64,000 nucleotides of DNA from Halomonas sp. NO4 (GCF_010994375.1 NZ_WHMA01000006.1:1-64000); one strand, 5' to 3'; counted from the stretch's first letter, positions 32,962-42,176 are shown. Program-made: numbers and translations. Notes: generated by a model from the letters alone, not told the origin.

Positions 32962-34464
32962 ATGGCACTGATGTTTCAGCGCATTGCGCGCAACTTCGCC
33001 AGGAATGGCTACTTCCCCACGGACGAGGCGTCGCTCGAGCGGGTGCTTCAGGCGCTCAGCCCGGCCAGCGCCGGCCGGATGCGGGTGCTCGACCCCTGTG
33101 CGGGGGAGGGCGCTGCCATCGCCGAGCTGGCGCACCATCTGGGGCGCGAGCGCGTGCAGGCCTGCGGCGTGGAGTATCACGCCGAGCGGGCCGCCTCGAT
33201 GACTGGCCTGGTGGATAGGGGCCTGCAGGGCGACCTGATGGACACGGTGATCTCACCGCGCAGCATGGGCTGCCTGTGGCTCAATCCGCCCTACGGCGAT
33301 CTGCTGGCCGACCACGCCGGCTACGAGCTCTATCAGGGCAAGGGGCGCAGGCGCCTGGAGAAGCTGTTCTACCAGCGCACCATCGGCAGCCTGCAGGTCG
33401 GGGGTGTGCTGGTGTTGATCGTCCCCGACTACGCCCTGGACAAGGAGCTGACCGGCTGGCTGGTCAACCACTTCACCGAACTGCGGGTCTTCCGCGCCGC
33501 CGTGGATGACTTTCAGCAGGTGGTGATCCTGGGCCGCCGGGTTCGACGCCGTGAGGCGGAGCGCAGCCAGGAGGCCAAGGCCATGCGCGCCCAGCTGCTG
33601 CGCGTGGGGAGCAAGGAAGTCACGCCTGAGGTGATCCCAGCGGTGTGGCCCTTCGCGCCCTACGTGGTACCGGCGGCTCAGGGCGAGCTGCGCCACTTCT
33701 ATCGTGTGTCGCTCGATGCCGAGCAGCTGGTCGATGAGGTCGCGCGGCTGCAGGGGCTCTGGCCTGAGGCGGACAGCGTGTTCGGGAAGACCGGCCTGGC
33801 GCCGCGTCTCCCGGTGCGACGACTCTCCTCCTGGCATCTGGCCCTGTCGCTGGCAGCCGGGGCGATCTCCGGCGTGGTCACCGCGCCCAACGGCCGCTGC
33901 CTGGTGGTCAAGGGCAACACCCACAAGGATAAGGTCGCCAAGACCGAGTTCACCGAGCGGGAGGACGGCTCCATCACCGAGACCCGCGTGCTCACCGACC
34001 GCTTCGTGCCGGTGATCCGCGCCTGGGAGATGACGCCGGACTCGCCGCACTGTGGCCAGTTTCTGATCATCACTTCGATGCCGGCGGCCAACGACGGCGA
34101 GCCGAAAGAGGGTGGCCAAGCGGCAGGTGCTGAGATGGAGGAAGAGCCAGGACCGCTCCACCGGGTCGCGGAGCATGCCGCGAGGCCTGATCCACGCCGC
34201 TTCGATGTGGGGCGCGTGGTGATGACCCGGGCCGTCAACGAGCTGGTGGAGCGGGGCGACGTCTCGCCCATGGCGCTGCTCCGACGACATGTCACCGGCG
34301 ACTGGGGTGACGTGCCCGAGGAGGACCGTCAGAGCAACGAGCAGGCCCTGATTCACGGTGACAGGCTGCTCTCGTCCTACCGGATCGGTGAGTCGCTCAC
34401 GGTCTGGATCATCACCGAGGCGGATCGCAGCGCGACCACGCTGCTGCTGCCAGAGGACTACTAA
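32962..34464 (+). CDS. DUF6094-type SAM-dependent methyltransferase
   Basis: This is a 500-residue class I methyltransferase. Motif I is RVLDPCAGEGAA (near residue 40), and the catalytic NPPYGDL is near 112, the pattern of N6-adenine DNA methylases. The start at 32962 (ALMFQRIARNFARNGYFPTD) follows GGAGGTG. This family is a regular backbone member of ICEs, next to the helicase gene that follows here. It may methylate element DNA to evade host restriction; this is not demonstrated. Confidence 0.85.
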   Translation: MALMFQRIARNFARNGYFPTDEASLERVLQALSPASAGRMRVLDPCAGEGAAIAELAHHLGRERVQACGVEYHAERAASMTGLVDRGLQGDLMDTVISPRSMGCLWLNPPYGDLLADHAGYELYQGKGRRRLEKLFYQRTIGSLQVGGVLVLIVPDYALDKELTGWLVNHFTELRVFRAAVDDFQQVVILGRRVRRREAERSQEAKAMRAQLLRVGSKEVTPEVIPAVWPFAPYVVPAAQGELRHFYRVSLDAEQLVDEVARLQGLWPEADSVFGKTGLAPRLPVRRLSSWHLALSLAAGAISGVVTAPNGRCLVVKGNTHKDKVAKTEFTEREDGSITETRVLTDRFVPVIRAWEMTPDSPHCGQFLIITSMPAANDGEPKEGGQAAGAEMEEEPGPLHRVAEHAARPDPRRFDVGRVVMTRAVNELVERGDVSPMALLRRHVTGDWGDVPEEDRQSNEQALIHGDRLLSSYRIGESLTVWIITEADRSATTLLLPEDY

Positions 34465-34490
34465 CCGGCGCCCCGGGCGCCATTCCCCAC

Positions 34491-34511
34491 GGCGGGCCTT
34501 TCCAGCCCGCC
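34491..34511. promoter_or_regulatory. Intergenic hairpin before helicase gene
   Basis: GGCGGGC-N7-GCCCGCC is a perfect 7-bp stem in the 93-base gap between the DUF6094 and helicase genes. A flanking TCCCC / GGGGA pair can lengthen it. Confidence 0.5.
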
Positions 34512-34557
34512 AGGGGAGGGGAGTGTCCGCCGTTTTCTTGTGCACAAGGAGACGGAC

Positions 34558-36822
34558 ATGAATGACATCACTCAGCTGCCGGCGCCGGCCGGCATGGCGC
34601 AGTCTGGCGAGGTCTTCGGGCCTCAGGTAGACCTCAACGCCTTCGTGGAGGAGTTTGGCGATGGCCTGCTGGCCTCGCTCAACCGCTCCCATCCCCCGGT
34701 CTATGACGGCGAGGCCAACCCTCGTCGCCAGGCCATCATGGCAGCCCTCAAGCGGGCGCCCTTCCCCGAGCAGGCCGAGGTGGTCCAGGCCATCTCGGCG
34801 CTGCTGCTCGACCGGCACGAGCCGGCGGGCATCATCAACGCCGAGATGGGTACCGGCAAGACCATGATGGCCATTGCCACCGCGGCGGTCTGTCACGGCG
34901 AAGGCTACCGGCGTTTCCTGGTGATCGCACCGCCCCACCTGGTCTACAAGTGGCGGCGGGAGATCCTGGAGACCGTCGATCAGGCCAGGGTCTGGGTGCT
35001 GAATGGCCCGGATACCCTGGTCAAGCTGCTCAAGCTCCGTGAGGCCCTGGGTCAGCCGTCCGATGGGCGGCCGGAGTTCTTCATCCTGGGGCGTGTGCGC
35101 ATGCGCATGGGCTTCCACTGGCGACCCGCCGCGGCGCGCAAGCGCGTGCCGGGCGGCGAGCTGGCGGCCTGCCCCCGGTGTGGTGGCACGGTGATCGACA
35201 GCGATAACGAAGTGCTGTCGCTGTCGCAGTTTCTCCGTGAGGAGCGGCGCCACAAGTGCCGGCACTGTCACAGCCCGCTCTGGACGCTGATGCGGCCACA
35301 GCGGGCGACGGGCAGCCTGCAGCGCGAGCTGGTGCTCAAGGCGCTGCGCAAGCTGCCTACCATTGGCAAGGTCTCCTCGGAGCGCCTGGTGCAGCAGTTT
35401 GGCGAGGAGTTCCTGGCCACGCTGTTGGGTGACAACATCCACGAGTTCATCAATCTCATGGATGGGAACGGGGAGCTGGTGTTCTCCGACCGGCAGGCGG
35501 CCCGCATGGAGCGGGCCATGGCCACGATGGAGTTCGGCTTCGGCGAAGGAGGCTATCAGCCGACCGAGTTCATCAAGCGGCAGCTGCCGGATCATACCTT
35601 CGATCTGCTGATCGTGGACGAGGGTCATGAATACAAGAACGCCGGGTCGGCCCAGGGCCAGGCCATGGGCGTGCTGGCGGCCAAGGCGCGCAAGTCGCTG
35701 CTGCTAACCGGCACCCTGATGGGCGGCTATGCCGATGACCTGTTCCACCTGCTGTTCCGCATCCTCACGCCGAAGATGCTCGAAGACGGTTATCGCCCCA
35801 ATGCGCGGGGATCGATGGGCCCAGCGGCCATGTCGTTCCTGCGTGACCACGGGGTGCTGAAGGACATCTACACCGAGCGCGACGGCGACGCCCACAAGAC
35901 AGCGCGAGGCAAGAAGCTGTCGGTGCGGACCGTCAAGGCCCCGGGCTTCGGCCCCAAGGGGATCATGCGTTATGTGCTGCCCTTCACCGTCTTCCTCAAG
36001 CTCAAGGACATCGGTGGCAATGTGCTGCCGCCCTACGATGAAGACTTCATCGAGGTGCCGATGGACGACGAGCAGGCCTTTGCCTACCGGCGGCTCGAGG
36101 GTCAACTGACTGCCGAGCTCAGACAGGCGCTGGCACGCAAGGACACCACCCTTCTGGGCGTGGTGATCAATGCGCTGCTGGCCTGGCCGGACTGCTGCTT
36201 CCGACCGGAGACGGTCAAGCATCCGCGCTCAAGTAGTCTGATGGCGTTTGTGAAGAGCCTCTACGGCGAGCAGCAGCCGATGCCCAAGGAGCGCGAGTTG
36301 GTGGAGGTCTGCCGGCGAGAGAAGGCTGAGGGTCGCAAGGTGCTGGTCTATACGACCTATACCGGCAAGCGCGATACCAGCAGCCGACTCAAGGCGGTGC
36401 TTACCCAGGCCGGCTTCAAGGTCGCGGTGCTGCGCTCCAGCGTGGAGACCCAGCGGCGCGAGGACTGGATTGCCGATCAGGTCGACCGCGGTGTCGACGT
36501 GCTGATCACCAATCCGGACTTGGTGAAGACCGGGCTCGACCTGCTGGACTTTCCCACCATCGTCTTCATGCAGACGGGGTGGAACGTCTACACCCTGCAG
36601 CAGGCCGCCCGCCGCTCCTGGCGGATCGGCCAACGGCAGCCGGTGAAGGTGCTGTACCTCGGCTATGCCGGATCCTCACAGATCGCCTGCCTGTCGCTGA
36701 TGGCGAAGAAAATCGCCGTGGCCCAGAGCACGTCGGGAGACGTCCCCGAGTCGGGCCTGGATGCCCTCAACACGGACGGTGACTCCGTGGAGATGGCCCT
36801 GGCCAGGCAGCTGGTCACCTGA
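34558..36822 (+). CDS. SNF2-like superfamily 2 DEAD/DEAH-box helicase
   Basis: This 754-residue protein has a Walker A NAEMGTGKTMM (near residue 97), a DEGH box (IVDEGHEYKN, near 353) and, in the C-terminal RecA lobe, the motif region LLDFPTIVFMQTGWN...QAARRSWRIGQRQP typical of SNF2/RapA-like enzymes. An inserted zinc-ribbon-like CPRCGGTVI ... CRHCHSP lies between motifs I and II (near 205-240). AAGGAG precedes the ATG at 34558. It is a standard ICE backbone gene thought to act in element maintenance or transfer. Confidence 0.88.
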   Translation: MNDITQLPAPAGMAQSGEVFGPQVDLNAFVEEFGDGLLASLNRSHPPVYDGEANPRRQAIMAALKRAPFPEQAEVVQAISALLLDRHEPAGIINAEMGTGKTMMAIATAAVCHGEGYRRFLVIAPPHLVYKWRREILETVDQARVWVLNGPDTLVKLLKLREALGQPSDGRPEFFILGRVRMRMGFHWRPAAARKRVPGGELAACPRCGGTVIDSDNEVLSLSQFLREERRHKCRHCHSPLWTLMRPQRATGSLQRELVLKALRKLPTIGKVSSERLVQQFGEEFLATLLGDNIHEFINLMDGNGELVFSDRQAARMERAMATMEFGFGEGGYQPTEFIKRQLPDHTFDLLIVDEGHEYKNAGSAQGQAMGVLAAKARKSLLLTGTLMGGYADDLFHLLFRILTPKMLEDGYRPNARGSMGPAAMSFLRDHGVLKDIYTERDGDAHKTARGKKLSVRTVKAPGFGPKGIMRYVLPFTVFLKLKDIGGNVLPPYDEDFIEVPMDDEQAFAYRRLEGQLTAELRQALARKDTTLLGVVINALLAWPDCCFRPETVKHPRSSSLMAFVKSLYGEQQPMPKERELVEVCRREKAEGRKVLVYTTYTGKRDTSSRLKAVLTQAGFKVAVLRSSVETQRREDWIADQVDRGVDVLITNPDLVKTGLDLLDFPTIVFMQTGWNVYTLQQAARRSWRIGQRQPVKVLYLGYAGSSQIACLSLMAKKIAVAQSTSGDVPESGLDALNTDGDSVEMALARQLVT

Positions 36823-36839
36823 CCGATACCCAACCCATG

Positions 36840-36862
36840 CCCCCTCTTCGGAGGGGGTTTTT
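36840..36862 (+). terminator. Rho-independent terminator after helicase gene
   Basis: A CCCCCTC-TTCG-GAGGGGG stem-loop is followed directly by TTTTTC, 18 bases after the stop codon. The UUCG-type loop and T-run make this a strong terminator. It separates the RadC-to-helicase run from the relaxase-integrase operon. Confidence 0.92.
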
Positions 36863-37112
36863 CTTCAAGCTCACCGAGCTGGCGCCTTCGCGACTCATAC
36901 TTTAGTTGTAAGACAAGAGCTTCATAAAAATAAGAAATATCTCATTTAACCGATAGTGATTTTTCCAGTGCAATGACTTTCCTGATAAGTAAAATCATTC
37001 GCGCTTGGGTTGCATCCCATAGCTATTACACCAGGGCAAGGAGTGCCCTGGGGTAAAGCCTTCTCATCGCATTTAACGTTTCTTCTGGTGCCCGTCAGGG
37101 ACTACCGCTGTG
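36863..37112. promoter_or_regulatory. AT-rich region upstream of the relaxase, possible oriT
   Basis: About 250 bases without a gene, clearly more AT-rich than the neighbourhood between 36,895 and 37,010. It contains a perfect hairpin CCAGGGCA-AGGAG-TGCCCTGG (37,031-37,051), 62 bases before the relaxase start. It must hold the promoter of the relaxase-integrase operon. A hairpin next to a relaxase gene also suggests an origin of transfer, but oriT of MobH elements can lie elsewhere, so this is tentative. Confidence 0.4.
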
Positions 37113-38870
37113 ATGCATGGATTGCATCCAGAGGAGCGAAATTTGCTGATCCTCAATTTTCTACGCGGGCGCCGTGGCTCGACTGACGCTGGCAGCGTGC
37201 AGGGTGACGCCGATTGGGAAACCCCGCGCACCGGTGCAGAACTACTGGCGACACCATATCGCCAGCAGCTACTCAAGGCGATCCAGGAATGCACCTCGCT
37301 GACACCGCCCGTGTTCGAGGCTTATGTCAAGGAACCGGTGCAGCGATACGCAGAGCGGGTACAGATGCTGCCGGCCTCGGAGTCCCACCACCACAGCTAC
37401 CCAGGCGGCATGCTGGATCATGGGCTCGAGACCTGTGTGTTTGGCCTGAGGCTGCGTCGACAGCACCTGTTACCGCCAAAGGAATCGCCCGAAAGGCAGT
37501 CCTCTACTGGGGAGTTGTGGAGTGTGGCGGTGATCTATGCCTGCCTGCTGCATGATATTGCCAAGGCCATCGTCGACGTCGATATCCACCTGAAATCTGG
37601 TCGAAGATGGTGCCTTTGGGAAGGCGTGATTCCCGATGAGTATCGTTTTCGGTATGTCAAAGGGCGCGACTACTTCCTACACTCCGCTACCAACCTACTG
37701 CTGTGCAAGGAGGTGGTTGGCAACTCTGCCCTCGAGTGGTTGAGAAGCCAGCCGGACCTGTTTGGCTTGGTGATGTATACCGCAAGCGGTCACTCTGAAC
37801 GCTCTGGCATAGTCGGAGAGATCGTCAGTCAGGCGGACAGGGCCAGTGTTGCCAAGTCGCTGGGTGGCAAGGTCTCCAGCATTGAAAAAGCGCCCAAGGG
37901 CTCCCTGCAGGGCAAGCTGAAGGACGCCATTCGCCACATTGTCAAAGAGAAAATCAGACTTAATGAAAAAGGTGCGCAAGGATTTGTGACCGCCGAAGCG
38001 CTGTGGCTGGTCACTCCGCTGGTGCCGCGTGAGATAAAGAGCTACTTACTTTCCCATGGCATCGAGGGCGTGCCATCCAACGAGACTCGCCTCTACGATG
38101 AAATGCAGTCCCATAGACTGATTATGGAAAACCAGGAGGGGCGCTCGGTATGGAAGTGCCGAGTTGAGCTGGGTGAATGGAGTGCTGAGCTCTCCATGAT
38201 AAAAGTCCATAAATCACTCGTTTGGAGTGGCGAGGAGGTTGCTGAAGAGTTTGCTGGCAGTGTTCAGGCCCTTGAGGGTAGCCAGGATCAGCAAGAAGAG
38301 CCTTCAACAACACCTCCAGACGACGTTTCTGCGCCGCAATCACATGAATCTGATGAGAAAAAGCACCTGCCGGATGATCTGGAAGCATCCATCCTAGCTA
38401 TCGCGGGAGGGGGCAAGGAGGAGCCACCGGCTCCAGATGAAAAGTCAGAGGGGAAGGGTAGTAAAGAAAAAAAGGGCCCTGAGGCGGGCTCACCAGGGGA
38501 GGCTTTCCTGGAGTGGGTGAGAAGCGGGCTGAGCTCTCACAAGATATTGATGAATGACTCGAAGGCTCTGGTGCATGCAGTAGATGGAAAGCTGTTTATT
38601 GTGAGCCCCAAGGTATTTAAGCGCTACTGCCAGGAGGTGAACGGAGAGGAGAGAGAGTGGAAGTCGGTTCAGGACTCATTCCAGAAGATGAAGCTGCACA
38701 AGAAGAACAAGGATGGTGGAAGTTTTCACAAGGTGAAGGTGGTCGGTCCAAACAAGAAGTCGAGCACCATTTCTGGGTATCTTGTGGGTAAGGATGGCCT
38801 GATTGAGGAGAAAAAGGAGGTTTTTGACAACCCCTTCATTGAACTGATTGATGGAAAATATTCAGAATGA
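37113..38870 (+). CDS. traI: Conjugative relaxase of the TraI_2/MobH family
   Basis: This 585-residue protein has the MobH signature ESHHHSYPGGMLDHGLETC and a nearby HD-like LLHDIAKA. The middle is a low-complexity linker (Glu/Pro/Ser/Lys, about residues 385-460), and the C-terminus is the TraI_2_C-like domain EAFLEWVRSGLSSHKILMNDSKALVHAVDG. MobH relaxases nick oriT of SXT/PFGI-1-type elements to start transfer. The start may be GTG at 37110 or ATG at 37113. Its stop overlaps the integrase start by ATGA. This gene shows that the island is, or was, mobilisable. Confidence 0.9.
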   Translation: MHGLHPEERNLLILNFLRGRRGSTDAGSVQGDADWETPRTGAELLATPYRQQLLKAIQECTSLTPPVFEAYVKEPVQRYAERVQMLPASESHHHSYPGGMLDHGLETCVFGLRLRRQHLLPPKESPERQSSTGELWSVAVIYACLLHDIAKAIVDVDIHLKSGRRWCLWEGVIPDEYRFRYVKGRDYFLHSATNLLLCKEVVGNSALEWLRSQPDLFGLVMYTASGHSERSGIVGEIVSQADRASVAKSLGGKVSSIEKAPKGSLQGKLKDAIRHIVKEKIRLNEKGAQGFVTAEALWLVTPLVPREIKSYLLSHGIEGVPSNETRLYDEMQSHRLIMENQEGRSVWKCRVELGEWSAELSMIKVHKSLVWSGEEVAEEFAGSVQALEGSQDQQEEPSTTPPDDVSAPQSHESDEKKHLPDDLEASILAIAGGGKEEPPAPDEKSEGKGSKEKKGPEAGSPGEAFLEWVRSGLSSHKILMNDSKALVHAVDGKLFIVSPKVFKRYCQEVNGEEREWKSVQDSFQKMKLHKKNKDGGSFHKVKVVGPNKKSSTISGYLVGKDGLIEEKKEVFDNPFIELIDGKYSE

Positions 38871-39808
38871 AACCATTTACCTTTGACGACTTGTTGCAAT
38901 CCTATTTTTCCGAGCGTTGGCTAACGGAGCGGAGCAGAACTTCATATTTTGTTCCTGTAAAGCTTTTCCGGCGTTTCGTTGGTCAGGATAAGCTTCCTGA
39001 AGAAGTGACTCGTGATGATGTCAGGCAATGGCGGGACTTCTGCTTCTCTGAAACGGGGAGAAACCTTGCGCATTCGAGCTGGAATAACTACTGCCGGCAT
39101 AACAGAATCCTCTTCAAACATGCGATAGATCATGCCTTGATCCCTATCTCCTCGAATCCGTTTGCCAAAATGGAGGTCAGTTCCCCGAAGAAGCGGAAAA
39201 AGACCCTCAGCAAGCGCCAGGTTGATATGGCCAGAGAGGCAATCGATCTGCACAAGAAGATGGAGCGATACCGATGCTCCCCATCGATACTGCATCCTGC
39301 ATGGTTCTGGGAGGTGGTGTTCGAAACGTTCTACCATACGGGCATACGCCTCACCCAGCTACTGCTGATGAAGCCCGAAGATATCGACTTGAAGGGGCGA
39401 GTGCTTACCGCCACTTGGCAGGGGGCCAAGAACAATCGCGAGCACTTTGTTCCGATCTCCAATGCCCTTTATCCACACCTGGAGAACCTGATGAATTCGG
39501 CCAAGATGGTGGGGGTCAAGCGTGGTGAGCAGATTTTCAACGTCAACCGATTCAGCGTGCGGCACCGAATGGAGATGATGGACTCCTGGCAGGTGGAGAG
39601 CTTCTATCAGAAGCTTTCCCAGATTTGCGGCTATCAGATGAGCCCGCACCGATTCCGTCATACGTTAGGCACTGAGCTGATGAAGGAGCCAGACCGCAAC
39701 CTGCACATCGTCAAGGCGCTGCTTGGCCACAGCAACATCAGCACGACGCTTGAGTATGTCGAGGTCGACATCGGCAGCCTGCGCAGCGCCCTCGAGGGGC
39801 GTGTTTAG
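38867..39808 (+). CDS. int: Tyrosine site-specific recombinase (integrase)
   Basis: The 313-residue recombinase has a complete catalytic set: R161 in HTGIRLTQLL, H261 and R264 in SPHRFRHTLG, H288 in LLGHSN and Y297 in TTLEYVEVD. The N-terminal core-binding domain (residues 1-100) is intact. It is translationally coupled to the relaxase and lies 310 bases from the tRNA-Thr scar, so it is very likely the enzyme that inserts the island there. It is shorter than the P4-type integrases that commonly target tRNA genes and looks XerC/D-like in architecture. Confidence 0.93.
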   Translation: MKPFTFDDLLQSYFSERWLTERSRTSYFVPVKLFRRFVGQDKLPEEVTRDDVRQWRDFCFSETGRNLAHSSWNNYCRHNRILFKHAIDHALIPISSNPFAKMEVSSPKKRKKTLSKRQVDMAREAIDLHKKMERYRCSPSILHPAWFWEVVFETFYHTGIRLTQLLLMKPEDIDLKGRVLTATWQGAKNNREHFVPISNALYPHLENLMNSAKMVGVKRGEQIFNVNRFSVRHRMEMMDSWQVESFYQKLSQICGYQMSPHRFRHTLGTELMKEPDRNLHIVKALLGHSNISTTLEYVEVDIGSLRSALEGRV

Positions 39809-39849
39809 GCTCAGCGGCGCTCGAGCGCAAATCTGACCATGACCCACCT

Positions 39850-39890
39850 GCGGTGCCAGGGGCTGGCTTTAATGCCCCGGCACCGCTTTT
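39850..39890 (+). terminator. Terminator after the integrase
   Basis: GCGGTGCC-A-GGGG pairs with CCCC-GGCACCGC around a 12-base loop and is followed by TTTT. It ends the relaxase-integrase operon. The rest of the gap, 39,891-40,118, shows no gene. Confidence 0.85.
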
Positions 39891-40118
39891 GCCGTCCTCA
39901 TGGGGCTTTCCCCTCGGCTGCTGGCCCGCCTCATACCATCGTCTGAATTAGACTGCCCTCATACAGGTTGACAGCTGGACCCCTGTGCTCTTCAATAGCT
40001 ACTTGATGATGCCGTGTGATGCTGATGATGGAGCCTGCCCTCAGGCCGCCTCTGTAAGCATTCCACGAAGGTTTTCCAGCGCAGTAACGTGTTGATTTTT
40101 TGAGACTTTTTGGTGCTG

Positions 40119-40166
40119 TGACTTGTAATCAGTAGGTCCCGGGTTCGACTCCTGGTGCCGGCACCA
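40119..40166 (+). other. Island attachment site: 3' fragment of tRNA-Thr(TGT)
   Basis: From TGACTTGTAATCAG to GCCGGCACCA this matches the 3' 48 bases of a gammaproteobacterial tRNA-Thr with anticodon TGT: anticodon loop, variable region, T-arm (GGGTTCGACTCC) and acceptor strand with encoded CCA. The 5' half is absent; the bases upstream do not form a D-arm or acceptor partner. This is the displaced 3' end expected at one junction after insertion into the tRNA gene. The reconstituted intact tRNA should lie at the other junction, left of this window. Chromosome resumes to the right. Confidence 0.9.
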
Positions 40167-40207
40167 TCAAAAAGACCGACGATACAACGAGTTGCGCATC
40201 ACGATAA

Positions 40208-40230
40208 GCCGCCCGACGAGGCGGTTTTTT
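40208..40230 (+). terminator. Terminator of the original tRNA-Thr transcript
   Basis: CCGCC-CGACGA-GGCGG is followed by TTTTTT, 42 bases after the tRNA fragment. It was presumably the native terminator of tRNA-Thr before the island inserted. Confidence 0.9.
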
Positions 40231-40403
40231 CGTGGGTGTCCCACTGCGGCGCCGCGATGTCCGGCGGGCGGCTGCCTTGAAACCGCGAACCCTGACACCC
40301 ACATAGCCGTTCGGGAGGTATCTCCCATCTCCCGATGGCCGCTTCACGGCCCCGGCACGATAGCGAATCTGAAACTGATCACGGATGCACAGGAGGTGAT
40401 TGG

Positions 40404-41390
40404 ATGTCAGTGCAGACATCGTCCGCTCGAAACCTGACCCATACCCGCCACCAGGACCGCCCTCAAGAGCCGGTAGCGTCAGCGCCGTTCACCGGCCGCG
40501 ACCCCTATCCCACGCGCCTCGGCCGGCCGCTCGACATGCCGTGGATCAACCGGCGCGAGGCCGTCGTCAAGGGCCGCGCCGATGAGGGCCCCTTGAGCCA
40601 GGCCCAGCTCGACGAGTTCGACCGCCAGGGTTTTCTCTTCGAGCCGAACTTCATCAGTGGTGAGGAGCTCGCCGAACTGCGTCGGGAACTCAAGGCACTA
40701 CTCGACCGCGACGACTTCCGCAGCCGCGACTTCAGCATCGTCGAGCCTCGAGGGCGGGAGATCCGCTCCCTGTTCGCTGTGCACTTCCTCTCTGAGCGCT
40801 TCAACCGGCTCGCCTGCGACGCGCGGCTGATGGGGCGCGCCCGTCAGATCCTCGGCGGCGAGGCCTACGTGCACCAGTCGCGCATCAACTACAAGCCCGG
40901 CTTCGAGGGCAAGGGCTTCAACTGGCACTCCGACTTCGAGACCTGGCACGCCGAGGACGGGATGCCGGCGATGCACGCCGTCAGCGCTTCCATCGTGCTG
41001 ACCGACAACCACGCCTTCAACGGGCCGTTGATGCTGATTCCCGGCTCGCATCGGGTCTTCGTGCCCTGCCTGGGCGAGACGCCCGACGACCACCATCGCC
41101 AGTCGCTGAAGAAGCAGGAGTTCGGCGTGCCGGGGCGCGATGCCCTTGGCGAGCTGGTCAAGCGCCACGGCATCGAGGCGCCCACCGGCGCCGCCGGCGG
41201 CCTGCTGCTGTTCGACTGCAACACCCTGCACGGCTCCAACGCCAACATGTCGCCGGACCCGCGCAGCAATGTCTTCTTCGTCTACAATCGCCGCGACAAC
41301 GCCTGCGGGAAACCCTTCGCGGCGCGCCGTCGGCGTCCGGGCTTCCTCGCCCACGCGCCGGACGAGCGCTGGTCTCCCGACGACGCCTGA
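40404..41390 (+). CDS. ectD: Ectoine 5-hydroxylase EctD
   Basis: This is a 328-residue Fe(II)/2-oxoglutarate dioxygenase of the PhyH family. The ectoine hydroxylase signature GFNWHSDFETWHAEDGMP holds the iron ligands H175 and D177; the third histidine is in CNTLHGSNANMS. EctD turns ectoine into 5-hydroxyectoine, a compatible solute in halophiles. The ATG at 40404 follows AGGAGGTG. No ectABC genes are nearby, as in Halomonas where ectD is separate. It is the first chromosomal gene after the island. Confidence 0.95.
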   Translation: MSVQTSSARNLTHTRHQDRPQEPVASAPFTGRDPYPTRLGRPLDMPWINRREAVVKGRADEGPLSQAQLDEFDRQGFLFEPNFISGEELAELRRELKALLDRDDFRSRDFSIVEPRGREIRSLFAVHFLSERFNRLACDARLMGRARQILGGEAYVHQSRINYKPGFEGKGFNWHSDFETWHAEDGMPAMHAVSASIVLTDNHAFNGPLMLIPGSHRVFVPCLGETPDDHHRQSLKKQEFGVPGRDALGELVKRHGIEAPTGAAGGLLLFDCNTLHGSNANMSPDPRSNVFFVYNRRDNACGKPFAARRRRPGFLAHAPDERWSPDDA

Positions 41391-41489
41391 GGTGCCGCCG
41401 GCCATTGCGGAACGGGGCGCATGGTGGGGTAGACTGATATGCTTGTCGTTGAAAGGGCGGCACGCATCACGAGAAGGAGAAGACACGCC

Positions 41490-42155
41490 ATGCGCTTTGT
41501 TCCCCGCTTTACCGATGGCCAGGCGTTTCCCCATGCGCTCGGCAAGATCGTCTGCGTTGGCCGCAACTATGCCGATCACGCGAAGGAGCTCGACAACCCG
41601 GTGCCCAGCGAGCCGCTGCTGTTCATCAAGCCGGCCACCAGTGCGGTCGCCTTGGACGGCACCCTGGATGCTCCCTTCTCGCGGGGAAAGGTGCACTACG
41701 AGGCCGAGCTGGCGCTGCTGATCGGCGAGACGCTGACCCATGCCACCAGCGGCGATGCGGAGCGTGCCATCGTGGGTATCGGCGTGGCGCTCGACCTGAC
41801 GCTGCGCGACGCCCAGACCCGACTCAAGGAGAAGGGGCATCCCTGGGAAGTGGCCAAGGCCTTCGATGGCGCCTGTCCGCTCAGCGACTTCCTGGCGCTC
41901 AGTCGCGTTCCCAACTGGAATGCCCTGGTCTTCGAGCTGTCGATCGACGGCGAACTGCGCCAGCACGGGGAAGGGGCGGACATGCTCTTCCCGGTGCCCA
42001 CCCTGGTGGCGGAAATGAGCCGCCACTTCACCCTGGAGCCCGGCGACGTGGTGCTCACCGGCACGCCGGAGGGAGTGGGGGAGTTGCCGCGCGGTGGCAA
42101 GCTGACGCTGACCCTGACCGGGGGGCTGGAGGTTTCGGCGCAGGTGGTGGAGTAG
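41490..42155 (+). CDS. Fumarylacetoacetate hydrolase family protein (FAHD1/YcgM-like)
   Basis: The 221-residue protein begins with the family core KIVCVGRNYADHAKEL and PLLFIKPATSA, and has metal ligands in HYEAELALLIG and the C-terminal LTGTPEGVG. Members act as oxaloacetate tautomerases, decarboxylases or acylpyruvate hydrolases; the substrate cannot be told here. GAAGGAGA precedes the ATG. It is converging with speA. Confidence 0.9.
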   Translation: MRFVPRFTDGQAFPHALGKIVCVGRNYADHAKELDNPVPSEPLLFIKPATSAVALDGTLDAPFSRGKVHYEAELALLIGETLTHATSGDAERAIVGIGVALDLTLRDAQTRLKEKGHPWEVAKAFDGACPLSDFLALSRVPNWNALVFELSIDGELRQHGEGADMLFPVPTLVAEMSRHFTLEPGDVVLTGTPEGVGELPRGGKLTLTLTGGLEVSAQVVE

Positions 42156-42176
42156 TTCGCTACCCCCGCGGTCCTG

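Noticed and set aside
40119..40166. A complete tRNA-Thr gene
   Set aside because: Only the 3' half is present; the 5' acceptor strand and D-arm are missing upstream, so it is an attachment scar, not a functional tRNA.
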